The notes under the pieces: generated by a model
Databases searched by the model: none
What the model saw: the letters and a program-made list of their open reading frames with translations, nothing else
Told to the model about the DNA's origin: nothing
In this document: positions 50,111 to 62,650 of the stretch, in pieces
How positions within the stretch are numbered: position 1 is the first letter of the stretch
Layout of the letters: each line of letters opens with the position of its first letter
Made by a program: the position numbers and the translations under genes
Assembly: GCF_023856365.1 (NCBI RefSeq)
Contig: NC_064552.1
Span: 10,265,660-10,329,659, forward strand
Origin: Brienomyrus brachyistius
Lineage: Eukaryota; Chordata; Actinopteri; Osteoglossiformes; Mormyridae
DNA: 64,000 bases
Direction of reading: 5' to 3'

Positions 50111-51389
50111 GAAAATACTTTTGTTTATATTGTCCCATTCTGGTGTTTTATAACTGAATGGATGGTCTTGTGTTGACAACACAGGTTGTCTTTGAAGCTG
50201 GTGTTGCATAACAGAGTAATGGAAAGGAGAGCGTAAGTGTTGACAATGAAAGCCTCACACATTTACAAGTAAATCCAGTTACCTTCGGTTTGTCAGGTTG
50301 CATAACTGAGCAAGATTTCTGTTTCATTGTCATTCAGTGAACATTCTCAAGTGCATTCTTCATTCAGTATTTTCACTTCTGTCATCTCAGAAAGCATTAG
50401 GCTCCTTTAGGCTCCTAATCTGCACAATAAGCACATTCACAAAAGGCATCACGTTAAACACTAGAAGAATTGTACTAGCTGTTAGTGTTCCAAAACGTTC
50501 AATGGCTTTGCTCTGTGGCTTCATTAGCCGATGAAGTCGTAATAGTGTGCGCTAACTGTGTATTTGAGTGGGACATGGACTTTATTGGGGTCTGCGTACC
50601 ACCATTTATCAGAGTATTGACTGAAATAAATTTCAAAGGCATTTGCTCTTAGTTTCCAACAGTATACAGAGTTCGGAGCATGGCTTAGAGTACCAGGTGA
50701 CCTAGATTTTAAGGCATTAGATTCTCAGAGCATGGTGTTGGGACTGCAAAGGAGAATTGTGGGAAAATACAGAAAAATAATGGATGAAATACGAGATTCT
50801 AGAAGGATCTGGCAAGCAACATAGCCATTTGTTGTGCAATATATTTACCAACTAACAGCGGCGGCCGCACGTCGTTGCTACATGGCTCTACGTACCTTAA
50901 CGAGAACGTAAACGCTAATCGTTTTCGTGTGCGAACGTCAGTCCGTATCGTTCATGTGACCGTGTGCCCCCACCAGGACCTTTGCCCTTTTAGATAGCCG
51001 AAAAACAACTGAACGTCCTCACAGCAGCTTGAGTTGCCCACATACTGAATTATTCAATATTATTCAGAGCTCTGGGAAAACAGACTCCGCTGTGTGTCCA
51101 TTCCTGCCGGGATGACCGTGGCGTGCCGTTAATAATGCAGAATTACCAGGAAAGCATCATTTGGCACAAAGTGAAACATGCATGACGTCCTTTTTTGTGC
51201 CTACAAGCTCCCCATATGCTTAATGGAAAATGTGAAAGTGCAGCTGTGATATGAGGACCCACACTCTCAGCAATGTCGTACACACCAAGGGCTGGGCTAG
51301 CGGTGATCGGGCCGAGGACAATCGGCTTCTTTCCTCACTTGGAATACGAGGTGATATCATAAATACAGCAACAATGGTTTGTTTTACGG

Positions 51390-51575
51390 GCCGCCGTGTA
51401 GAATTATGGAAATCCCGGTAAGCGGCTCAATGGGCCCTTGTTGGACGTCCGCCGCCGGCATCACGAAAAGGAGCAGACGCGACGTTTTATTTACGATGCG
51501 TCAGGGCGTCCTTGCATGTTTCAAACGCCATCACGACGGGGGTGGCGCCGGCCTTTCGACCGAGTTTGGCTTCAG
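51390..51575. other. CpG-rich islet in intron 3
   Basis: Roughly 20 CpG in about 185 bp by hand count (for example GTCCGCCGCCGGCATCACG). No exon is recognised. It may be regulatory. Confidence 0.35.
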
Positions 51576-54024
51576 CTTGACATGTGGTTGAGCTACTGAG
51601 GGCTCTTAAGCAGAGGCACAAGACCATCTCCTTCATTATAGCTACTATTATTACATCTGATTGTTCCTGGAAAGCATATTTTCGGAGAAACTGCATCACC
51701 GCGTCAGTCATTCACCACCATTTTTTTCTGTTCCTCGCCTGTTCGTCAATTCGCATATTATTTTCTAACAAGCCCATAGTTAATGCAGATTGTTCCTTAG
51801 CTCATCTTACAGCATGAATATTAATTTATATTTGATTTCAAATTAAGTAAATTGTAAGTACAAAACATCTTATGTAATTTTATTTTCCATTTCTACATCA
51901 GAAATGCACAAATGTATCATATTATAGCATCAAGTGACTTTATTATTAATGAAACATCTTTAGCAATAACAGATGTGAAAAAAGAATGTGAATCATAGGA
52001 CACTCTGAATTATTCTGGAGCTGTAGATAAATCCACAGCTTTTAAACACAGAGCACTTAATAACAAATTCAGACCATTAATCAGGACTCTTGGTCAGTTT
52101 TATCAGTAGTATGGTAATTACAAGCATTGTCAAGTAATGTAGTGCTGGAATATTCTGCATAATTCTCTAAGGTTTTAAGAGGTGCTCAGAATGTACAGAC
52201 TGCAGCAATATTTGTGTTTGGAGAAAAGGGAGCCATTCAAGTACGTTTTGCCATTCAATATTTGCCACTGTTCGTACCTCGGAACAGAGAGTCACACTGT
52301 CTGCGCCACAGAGATAACTTAAATCTGTCACAGGTCTGTCTGGCTTGTATTGGTCAGAAAAATAGAAAATGATGAACCGGTGAAGGGAACAATGTACGCA
52401 GTTTGAAAATGTGGACCATTCCAGGCTGTCTTTCTGTTTGCAATGGCCTATTGAATTGCCTTTTTCCTCCATTCTTTCCTTTCTGTTTTTTCATGGACTT
52501 CAGCTTTGTCCCACACAGACCATTAAGTCAAAGGCAGCCATGACCCAGCTGTGTTTCTCTCCACGGAATCTCCTGCCGTGCGTTTTTTCAGTCACTCACG
52601 TCCTGCTGGATTTACAGGAGTAAATGAGCAAACCATGAACAGCCTGGCCTGCAGCGATACGTTAAGTGTCTGCCGTATAGCACTAGACAGGGTAGTTAAA
52701 AGCATCCCAGGAGCAGATGTGGGACAAGTCTTTGAGTCCTTTATTGTGGGATTTAAGAATTAAAAGCAATAGCTTAACGTCCTGCAGATCAAGTGCACTG
52801 GATTCTCCCACCTTCTTCTCTTAATGGATAAACTGGATCACTGCACCTTTGTTTCTCAAGCTTTTTTTCATTTTTTTTTTTATTGTCTTACCTTTTCCTT
52901 TCAGTCTTCTGTGTCTTTCAGTCGAGGTGACATAAAGAGATGACAGAACGGGTTATTAAAGGAAGGAAGAGGCTATTAGCGGTGGTTACCTGTTCGATCA
53001 GTGTGGCTAAAATTAAATCATGATATAAGTCTGGGAGTAATTTGTTTCATTCAGCCACAGATAACATCGTCAGGAGAGCAATCGGCGGCATATTGAGATC
53101 AGTCTGGCTTGTCTGATCAGTCCCGAGGCCACTTTTGTCTGTGTGTAACTACCAAGCTTTAAATGGGCACAAAAATGCGGTTATTTACAAGTGTGATCGA
53201 CGAACCACCTGAAATCATGAAATCTGCACTCAACTTAATATAGCAATATCAGTCGCTGAAGAAAGGCAACAAAGACTGCAGAGATTGTATTTGTTGATTA
53301 AAATACAGAAATGTTAGGAAATGTTCTTCTTGGGAGACTTTTTGCCTTGATTCTGAAGGCCCTTGGAAGAATAGCTGGTCACAGGTTAACGGTGTAGTTT
53401 TACCAGAAATAAATGTGGTGGGATAAAAATGTAGGACAGAGACGAAACCCTGGTCCGCTGTTGCTATAATGTGCCGAAGGCCATTAAAGAAAGATTCACT
53501 CATAAGGCAAGAACTGAAGACTTTGCCTGCCCCCCTCAGCTGAAATACCCATGCAATCCGGGGGCTAAGCTGCATTGTTTTTTAAGTAACACCAAAAGAA
53601 AATGTTCCATGTCTAGATGGGAAGCAATGCCACGTTAAAACATGATGCACGTTGTAACCATTAAGCGTGTCGCTCCTTTACGTATTGAAATCTTATGTGC
53701 TGCTGACATATTACAGAGTGTGACCTGGTTCCCCGGAAGCATACAGCTGTAATTTCCTTTGAATGGTAATATTTGAAAAACAGTTACTTTAAATGGGCAC
53801 ATGTTGTAAGTGACAGGTATTTTATGTGGTATTATCTTATTATTGGCAAATGAGCAAATATGTATAGGTAGTTACCGTCCAATGAGAATTTTAAGGCAGT
53901 TGTAATGTCCTGTTGAATCATGGTTAATTGTATACCATCTCCGTTGTGCAATCTGTGTAGTTTTATATACTTTGTGTTTTGAAGGCAAATGCGGAGTGTT
54001 TCTTTGGATGGGCTCCCTAACTGC

Positions 54025-54066
54025 GACTGGATGAGTGGTTAAGGAAGATGGATGGATGGATGAGTG
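54025..54066 (+). mobile_element. SINE-tail relic with (ATGG)n
   Basis: CGACTGGATGAGTGGTTAAG followed by GAAGATGGATGGATGGATG resembles the 3' terminus of family A type SINEs. Confidence 0.4.
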
Positions 54067-56221
54067 AAAAGAAATGTTTTGAGACAATACACAGCTTCTG
54101 CTGAACATAATCTTTGTTGGATGACAATGGCCGTCCATGAAAGCCTGGCTGCACGGTGTGAATTCATTATCTGTAAGTGAGAGAAGCAGAATGACATTGG
54201 GATGTGGTGCCAGGCTCGGATTGCTGAGCTGCCATGAGGCTGTCACTTATACATATATCGACTGGCACACATGCTAATAGCAGACAGCTGAACGACTTGT
54301 TGAACACATGCTCCTAATTCCTGTCTTGCTATGAAGAAGGAACATAGTGCTCAGGAACGTCAATCAGTATTCTTACCCGAAATCATTGTAGGGCAGGTAG
54401 AATGAAGAGGAAGGGTTTAGTGAACGGCTACGCCTGTCGGTAACTGCGTTGCTTTCGTGCCAGATCTCCAGTCTTAACAGTTCTGAGCATCTGCCGCCTG
54501 GTGGCTTTCAGCCAGGAGATTCATTGTCTCAGTAAACATGTTTATCAGTAGAGAGCTATCATTATAGCGTCGCTAGACATGCATAATTGGGTCCAAATTA
54601 AATTCTTCCTGTGCTGTAAAAGACGGAAGTGTAACACATTAGCGGTTTTACCATTTAGGGGTTTTGTGCATTTAATGTGACCAGGTAGCTCTTCAGCAAC
54701 AAGGCTTCAAATGCTGCTTTCATCAACAGTAAAATAAGCGAGAAGTCAAGTCTCAAAGTGACAGTAAAACAGTAAAAAGCAATAGCAAAATTTACAGAAA
54801 GATACTTACAAAAGATACTTTTGTTGTCAATGGAGGTGGTATCAGAGATCAAATAAACTCGGCTCATTTTGTCCCAGAACTGGGAGAATTGTTCTGTGCT
54901 CTGCTGGGGGATCAAATGTCAGATATTTCTAGGTCCTGACATTTTGTGTCCTTTGGGGATCTTTTGATAAATAAAGCATAGCTAGCAAATCCTGAAATTA
55001 ATGTAAATGGAAAACGATGCCGTACTTAAGGACATGGACTAAAGATTCCAGTTTTTCATGTCGCCTTAAAGCAGTGATTGAGCAATTTCAGTGGCATCAG
55101 TATTAATTTGGCTTACATGAGTGGGCAGAGAATACAACTGTTTGCTGAGAAAATGAATACAAATGAATGTACAATCAGCCCAAAAATACAGAATGCCCAC
55201 ATTGAAAACATAGCAGCTTAAACACCCGTCCAAGTTCACAGTTATAATTTAGCTGGTATTCATCTTGGCACATTACCGAGCGAGGCTTGAAAGGCGAAGA
55301 AGGTTCGCATCAGTGGATGTAATCTTTGATTGTTTTCGGCTCTTGGATCTCTGCTCATTCAGAGTGTGACAGCAGATTGGACTTCCTAAGATTCAAGATG
55401 GACGTTTTTAATTCTTCCCTGGCACCCTTGTTTTTATGTGCTATACTAGTCTTCGTTTTTTTTTTTGTTGTTCTGAGCTCCCCAGAGAAGTTATGAAGAG
55501 CCATGGAAAAATAAATGAGTTTTTAAACATCCCTTGCAGCATCAAAAGCTAGACCAGCTGAAAGTCGTTAACTCCATGACGACGTGGTGACCGCCACCCC
55601 CCCCCCTCCGCTTCCCTCGTTGCATCTGACACTGTGTCACATACAAGATGTTCACACGGGTGATCTGGTGGCCAAATTGTTCGTGGAGTTTCAATGCGTC
55701 GCTGCTTGGAGCTAGGAATGCTGGGTAGTCAGTCAACCGACATGGCCGCCATTAGCCTCTGGGATGAGACTGTCGCTAATGGCGCAGGGGCCGTGAAGCT
55801 CACAGTGGACCAACAGTGACAAGGGTTGTTTCTTTGTATGGTGTATATTCCAGACTGGGAGGACATTTACAGAAGTGAAGTCTGCCCCCTCTGATTGGGA
55901 CCCACACACTGACATAAAAAGCGTCCCTGAGAAAGTTCAGCGAAACAATGGCACCAAAACTGCTAGACTACAGCTTCGAGCCAGACAATAAATTAGAAAC
56001 TGGAACGACGCCTGCACTTTCTGCTTCTCTGTCTTACGGACTGGGGCCTCAAGGTCACAGCATCCGCTACCTGTTGTGACGGACCATTGGTTATTCTGAA
56101 AATGATCAAGTGCCTCAGTGTCAGTAATGAATGGTTTTCATGACGGTCTTCACATCCAGAACCTGTGAGTGAAACAAAAGCAAAATGCCTCATTTGTTAC
56201 AGAAGGTGATGTATCACCCCG

Positions 56222-56545
56222 TACAGACAGTCCCCGGATTAAGAAGGTCTGATTTACGGACAACCTGTACTTACGAACACACTGCAATAACGTTAAATAC
56301 AATGATTCATGATAACGTACGCACTCCTTTGTGACACTCATAAGAACACTGCACGGCTTCAGTGGTTCGTCGGCTGGAGGTACAGTACAGTACAGTATAG
56401 TACAGTATAGTACAGTACTGAATGTAGTTACTATGATTATTACTGTGTAGCGTTATGCCCTGCGTTATTACTGTTCCGACTTACCTACACATTTGACTTA
56501 AAGAGAGCCTTAGGCAACAGATCTCATTCGTAACCTGGAGCCTGT
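56222..56545. mobile_element. Probable TIR-type interspersed repeat around a TACAG microsatellite
   Basis: The left part has CAGTCCCCGGATTAAGAAGG and GTACTTACGAAC. The right part has the loosely complementary TTCCGACTTACCTACAC and CATTCGTAACCTGG. A (TACAG/TATAG)n run sits at 56380-56418. The ends resemble a GTTACGAA-type repeat known from fish. Boundaries are uncertain. Confidence 0.35.
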
Positions 56546-57399
56546 AACAGTGTAATGAAGCTTAATTCTCCTTCAATAAAAATTCATAATTTAAGGCTCT
56601 GAAAATTTACAAATGTAATTTTATGCTATTTCCCCATAAGAAACACAAGAGCTGGATTTCATTCCTTAAATGACATGAATATTTTTATTTTTCATTGCAT
56701 ATCATTTACCAAATTTTATTTAGCTTATTAAATTGCACTTAAATCGTAATAAAAATATCAGGTCTTATTTCCTATTAATCAGATACTTGATACAGATCAT
56801 TGAGAGGGGATGCCATTTTAATGTCTTCTAATTACCGTGCTGTTTAGGGCACAGGAGACCAGGGAAGATCCAAAACGATGCTCATACCCTGCCTGCTTCT
56901 AATCTAATGTCTAATATTTATTGCCATCAGATAACCCAGGATGATTCTGACAACATGATGCTACTTAAGTTTTAAAAGCAGAGCTCTCCACTGACAAATA
57001 AAAAATAAGACACTTAATGGACTGACTGTGGTTTAAAACATTTGTTATATGAAGAGAACCACTCCTTGGAAATGACCAAACATCAATGCTGTCCACCGTG
57101 CCGATGCAGCCTGTCCTACGTCCACATGTCCAGACGATGGAGACCTATTTTTTGGGAGCTGTAACTAGCTCCTCTATTGAGAGCTTAACCTGGGGCAGCC
57201 TTTCTGAATTGGGCCACGGTCACCCGTCAATTTCCGCGGACTCTGATGTCATTCCGGCCACTCTGCTGTATTCTGAGAAGCGCCCGTGACTGTGTGCAGC
57301 TTTCCCTGCTGGCTGTAATTTCCATCGTGCAAATTACAGATGTGTGCCTATGACATCAGTTCACATGCCAGGGGTGATCGGTCCTGGGCTGTGTTTTCG

Positions 57400-57665
57400 G
57401 GAGATCAGACGGTAGCGTGGACTCGTGGCCGATTCGCGGTTCCGGCCCGCGGATCCGGCTGTGCCGTTTTTTAGTGGGGCGAGGCTCTCGGAACCCCTGG
57501 GGCTGTAATCTGTGATGGGCCGGCCTCGTTTTGAAGCAGACTGAGAGGGGGTCTCCTGTGTCAGAGCCCGGAGAATTGTCTCGCAGGGGAAAGTCTCGGC
57601 TTGTTGAGGTTTGAGCCTTTTTTATTTGGCGTGAAACCCACGTGGAGCCCGCCGGGCCCGCTTGG
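57400..57665. other. CpG-rich islet in intron 3, 1.3 kb before exon 4
   Basis: About 25 CpG in 265 bp by hand count, including CGATTCGCGG and GCCCGCGGATCCGG. It is followed by AT-rich sequence with homeodomain-type GGATTA and TAAT cores (57715-57870). It could be an enhancer or a CpG island. A 145-codon minus-strand ORF here is attributed to GC content. Confidence 0.35.
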
Positions 57666-58879
57666 GGCCTCCAGCCGCTGGAAATGCCGACAGCTGAAGG
57701 AGAAACAATGCTGCGTGGTGGATGAAATATTATGTAAATGTTGCCATCTAGCTTTCCTGCCACTGGGTCTAACGGGATCTCAGGGCTTTTCATCTAATAG
57801 TAATTTTGGATTATCCCGGAGGCACCACTAACATACCCATTAATGTCTTGGAATAATGAAGCCAAACGGCAGTTATTTTGGGCTGTTGTTATATTTTACG
57901 GATTTACTCATCCGTTGTATCAGCTCGTTTAGGGAAATCGCGTTCTGCACAATTAGCCAAACATGTCGATGGTTCTCTTTGGGAGTCGAAGGTCAGGGAG
58001 ATGGGTTTCCACATCCATGGCCCAGTCATGTTGGTATGGAGATGCATGTTGTCCCCGTGGATTGCCTCTGGTTTGGCAGGGTAACTCCCAAAGTGCACGA
58101 GAGCTGGAATTTCCACATAGGTACATCCCTATAACTGTACAACAAAGGACTAGCGCCCTGTGCACTGGGAATCCTGCCTTCATAAGTTCACACTGATCTT
58201 TGTTGTTACTAATAATGCTTGAATTAATTTAGTATTAGAAGTACTAGATTGACATACCAGAGATGAAGAGGCCAAACACCCAGTAGCTAGCCGCTAATTA
58301 AAAATATTTGTAGCTATTCAGGCTATGATTCCTTAGCAGATCTGCGATTGCTTCACCCCGCATTGTCATGCTTTTACGGGCTCTACTTTCAGTTTAAATG
58401 GGATTAGAATGATGGAATAACAGTTTTCTTAAGTCTGGGTTTCATGAATGTTGCCGCTGTGCTTTTTTCCACTCGATTGTTCGAAGGACGTACGGGGTAC
58501 ATCGCATTCCGTCATCGAAACCGCTGGTCTTCACAACGGCGGCTGCTCTGTGAATGAACAGGGAGCGGCGGGGCTTTGACGAGTGACCTCCGGTCACTGT
58601 GTGCTCTAATATATCTGCTGCTCAATTATTAATTAGCTCAGTCATGATGCCCCTTGATTAAATATACACTTTCACTGAAAGCCGGCTCGAAATGAGATAG
58701 TTATTACAAAATAATTATACTCATAATTTATACTGATTTTATATTCAAAACAAGTGCTTTGAGTATTTTTGGGGTTACTTTTACTACTGATATGTTACTT
58801 TTAATGATGAAATATTATTCTTGTCATGATGTAATGTTTTAATCATCTGTGACCCCAATCTCCTTCCCTCCGTCCCTCT

Positions 58880-58951
58880 CATCTATCCATCCATCCATCC
58901 ATCCTGTCATTCTTCCCTCCAGTACTGCTTATCCAATATGGACTCACAGGT
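58880..58951 (-). mobile_element. SINE-tail remnant beside the exon 4 acceptor
   Basis: On the minus strand it reads ATATTGGATAAGCAGTACTG followed downstream by GGATGGATGGATGGATAGAT, resembling the family A SINE tail (GGATAAGCAG ... ATGGATGG). It ends 22 bp before exon 4. Confidence 0.45.
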
Positions 58952-58973
58952 TATATAATTGCCTCTTTTCCAG

Positions 58974-59079
58974 CTCTCACCAACGTGAAACTGTGGGCCA
59001 TCGACCGCCAATGTTTCCAGACGATCATGATGCGGACAGGGCTGATCAAGCATGCGGAATACATGGAGTTTTTAAAAAG
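58974..59079 (+). CDS. prkg1: prkg1 exon 4, C-terminal helices of CNB-A
   Basis: The acceptor GCCTCTTTTCCAG ends at 58973. The first two bases complete T196, then L197-K230 follow ([20 protein letters not shown] and on to YMEFLK), and the last two bases open S231. The donor is GTGAGG at 59080. This covers the end of the CNB-A beta barrel and the helices leading toward CNB-B. Against recalled human sequence I see two substitutions: Val to Thr in TLTNV and Thr to Ala in KHAEY. A SINE-tail-like remnant with a (CCAT)n run ends about 20 bp upstream of the exon, next to the pyrimidine tract. Confidence 0.96.
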
Positions 59080-61490
59080 GTGAGGGGCACTTCTTGAGGG
59101 CACGTCGCGAAACTCCTCCCTGCTTGCAGAAGGTTCCGGAACACAGGGCGGCCTCACTGTGGCTGTTCCGTGAATCAGTCCCCAGTGGTGACTCTTTTTG
59201 CGACAGGGAAACATACCTCGGCGTTTCCCCGGCTTTTGATCATCGCCGTGCGATTTGCATAATAGTTGGCAGAAAAGAGGAGCAGATCTCAAATCTAGAA
59301 AAGCTTATTTTACATATTAAAGAAAGAAACAAGCCTTATTAATCTGGCAAGTCAGATGAAAGAAATGATCATCAAAGAGTATGAATCATTGCATAATGTA
59401 TGTTTCGTTGTTTCCGGCTTGGTACCAGTGTGTGATTATTGTAAGTGATAGCTATTTTTAGCAGCACGTTATTCATTTTTAAAGATTATTGTTGCACATT
59501 CACATGCAGTAATGTATTCCCTATCCTGCACTCACATAATATCCTTCTTCTCTCGTTTTCTTGTTTAACACTGGTTGATGTCATGGAATTGTATTTCCTC
59601 TAAATCCATCAATCCAGATTGCCTTTAATGCGCTTATTGAAAATGATTTGTGATATTTTGGGATGCTGGGTTCTTCAGAAAATGCCAGTCTCCCCCTGCC
59701 GACCCCAGATACTGCTCGCAATCCCACTGAACCTCTGGCCTCGAAACATTGTAATGGCCTGGAAATAGTAGTGGATGATCGTTACACCTCAGTGGCTGCA
59801 TTAGACTGCTGCAGTTACCCATGGTCTAAAAAGTGAATTGCCAGTGAATGTATCGGTACGGCGTCATAGGGGAAGCTCCGTCCTCCTAATGCTTTTAACT
59901 TTGCACAAAATGACTTTCTTTAATAAAATGCGTATACCTGTACAGCTATACATAGCTATACAATTAAATTTGAAACATTATTGTATAATGTAAAAATATC
60001 AATTGAACCGAATGTAATAATGTCCCAATGATTAATTAATAGCTGTCTCTATCGTATAACCACACAAAGAACAAAAACATGTTTCCATTAGGGTCTTATT
60101 AAGGAACATCAGAAATATTTATGTTTAGTATTATATTCCAGTATGTACTGTAGAATTGATTTAACAACCTTAAAGCATTTTATATATTACTTGTGTATAT
60201 AATGGATTCTGTAAAGGTCTTATGAATTGGGTATAAAAATATCATAACTACAGCTTTCCTTTTTTACAAATCTGTGTACACCAATCTTCTGTTTCATTTG
60301 TTTTTCAGTTTGAAGTAATATTGATTTGATGCCTGACTACTTTTTAATTATTTTGGGAAACCACAGCACACGAAGCATAGAAATCATAGAAGATTAAGCT
60401 GTAGCTTAAAAAAAAAGCCTTAGAAAGGTCATTCTGTCAAACATCAACGGCTCCTGCATAAATATCTCGCACAAGTGATTTGAAATACTGAGCATTCCTT
60501 TTGTGAATGGAGCATTTTACAAATCTGTGACATAGTCATAATATTATAGAGTATCAGTATGGTATTAACCAGTTAAACCAAAGGTTGAATTAAGAAACAG
60601 GAGTGCTTTTGGCAGCAAAGACAACAGGCTTCAAATGTAACTGAAGATGCTGTTGTATATAGTAATCAGTAATCAGTACTTAACTCTTCCACCACAAGTC
60701 TACAAGTGAAGAGGAATGACAATCACAACAATTATATGTTCAGGGTGGTTCTTCTCTATTGTCATTATAGTCTGTAGTAAACATTATTCAGATGAAGTAC
60801 ACCAGTATGTACCTACTTATCGTGTTAAGCATACTTTGTGTGCGTATGAGAGAGAATTAGTTGTGTAATATTTGTATTACTTTACGGTGGTATGTTTGCT
60901 GGTATAGGAGCCATGCTTTGGTTGCATCTCACTGTACTGTCGCCTCGAGCGTTCTGCAAGACGGAGGGGCCACGCATGCTTACTTTCCAAACTGCGCTTT
61001 ACTGGAAATCGCCTGACAGATGATGTCACGCACTGGAAAGGCGGGCATTGATTAAAGTGAAGTCAGCTTTTAGTCGTAATGCAAGATGCCTTTTGTGCAT
61101 TGCTGGCTAAAGAGTGCCTGCAGTCTCACCCATTTCACATAAATCGATGGTCTCGCTTTCCTCCTTCCGTTAAGCTATGGTAATGGCGAGGTTATTAAAG
61201 TCTTTCTGACAAGTTGGACACATTTAATTTTTATTTTTTTTTTGCTTTTACTCAAATATTACGCCTGAATTTATATGATCTTATACTGAGAAAAGTGTAA
61301 ATTAAATTATATAAATATACATACAGATAAAAATATGTATTATGTAAGGTAGTCAATGTAAAATATTTAGTGAGTCTTTTTTATATGCTTCTCATAATCC
61401 TTGTTCTATTAAAATATATATTTACAGACGATATTATATGTCAGGGTTATGAGGCATATCTGCTTTTCCTATGTAACCTCACACCTAAAC

Positions 61491-61537
61491 CCTACGAGAT
61501 TATGGCCTTCCTACGAGATTATGGTCTTCCTACGAGA
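61491..61537. repeat. 19-bp tandem repeat, 2.4 copies
   Basis: CCTACGAGATTATGGCCTT-type units start at 61491, 61510 and 61529. Confidence 0.85.
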
Positions 61538-62302
61538 GCTGAAATCTATTCACACTCTCAGTCCCAGGAGCCTTTTGAAGCTACGCTTTAAAAAAAGTGA
61601 CAGGTCCCTGGCTCCAAACGTAGCTATAAGTGTTGCAAACAGAGCTGTCGACTTGTTTACTTTTGACTGTGTTTGTTTTCAAGGCATTGTGTGAATCTAA
61701 TAATCATCTGCCGTCGGATTCTTGGGCTTTTTTCCAAGTGTGTCATCCCTTTAATATCGAAGAAACGCAGACGTTAACTGTACAACTCAGAGCTAACTTC
61801 AGAAAGACACCAGAAATGAGGAGTATAGAAATGCATTCATTTTCCAGATCTAACGTGCTAGAAGGTCAGGATTAATTGTTGACGTTTCCCATGTTCCTAA
61901 GTAGCAGCTATAAACATTTTCCAACATTCAAGGTCTTCGGCTTGACATGAAGACTACAGATAAGTCTCTGGGTCTTCAGAAGGTAGTCAAGGCCTAGGTC
62001 CTCTATATGGCTTTTTTTTTTTACAATTACTGACATTCTTCAGGGGAAGGAGTTATAAGCAAATAAAATCCTTATAGATGCCAGGGAAAGTTAAGTGGTA
62101 GATAACCTAAAGTAAGGCATATTTTCCCCAGTATTCCATTGTATTCCTTTTTCCATTTAGCCTTTACTTAGGTGCGGTAGCATCCTACTTCTCTGACACA
62201 GCATGCATACATGTAATAAGGAATCAATACAGCAATGTCTCGCTGCAACAAGACTGTAGTATATCTGTATGCCGAATTTCATGCTGGCAGGATATATATA
62301 CA

Positions 62303-62524
62303 CAGTACCAGTCAAAAGTCTTGACACGCCAAGCTGCCTTAAAAAGGAGAATGATAGTGTCGCATCATCTAACCTGGCCACCTGACCTAAACACAGCAGA
62401 AATGATTCTGCAGGAGTTTAACCAAACAGTGAAGTAAAAGCAACCAATGAATGCTCAGCATGTATGTGGGAACTCCTTCAGGGCAGTTGGTAAAGCATCC
62501 CAACAGACCACCTCATGAAACTGG
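62303..62524 (+). pseudogene. Internally deleted Tc1/mariner element remnant
   Basis: The left end CAGTACCAGTCAAAAGTCTT and GACACGCC is a Tc1-type terminal inverted repeat. Soon after, TGGCCACCTGACCTAAAC corresponds to the WPP/SPDLN part of a transposase. At 62464 a frame reads MWELLQGSW, a stop, then SIPTDHLMKL, which matches the C-terminal region of fish Tc1 transposases. Frame changes and stops show it is dead. Most of the coding region is deleted, and the right end is cut by a SINE fragment. Confidence 0.65.
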
Positions 62525-62650
62525 CACAGAGGAGACGATTGGGGTTAAGGGCCTTGTTCAAGGGCCCAATGGTGAGATAATCCTGCTGAACACGGGATTT
62601 GACCCAGCAACCATCTGATTCCTAACCCACAGAGCTGCCCCCCCCCCCCC
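62525..62650 (-). mobile_element. SINE fragment, minus strand (family B-like head)
   Basis: Read on the minus strand it starts GGGGCAGCTCTGTGGGTTAG, carries GGGTCAAATCCCGTG at the B-box position, and continues with GGGCCCTTGAACAAGGCCCT. A 13-nt C tract (62638-62650) marks its head. Confidence 0.6.

Larger units (their letters stand above)
32250..58973 (+). other. prkg1: prkg1 intron 3
   Basis: The intron runs from GTAAGC at 32250 to CCAG at 58973 (26.7 kb) and is the largest here. It holds the 22-bp minisatellite (33468), a SINE (36700), a MITE (37589), a Tc1 remnant with a 36-bp repeat (39924-40775), nested elements (42937), a (TA)n run (45591), a 169-bp dimer (46161), a MITE (48057), CpG-rich DNA (51390, 57400), and a SINE tail close to exon 4. 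Long stretches such as 48300-49900, 51800-53800 and 59-kb-proximal AT-rich DNA show nothing recognisable. Confidence 0.9.

Noticed and set aside
57356..57793. 145-codon minus-strand ORF
   Set aside because: It lies in a GC-rich, stop-poor islet and shows no recognisable domain or splice structure.
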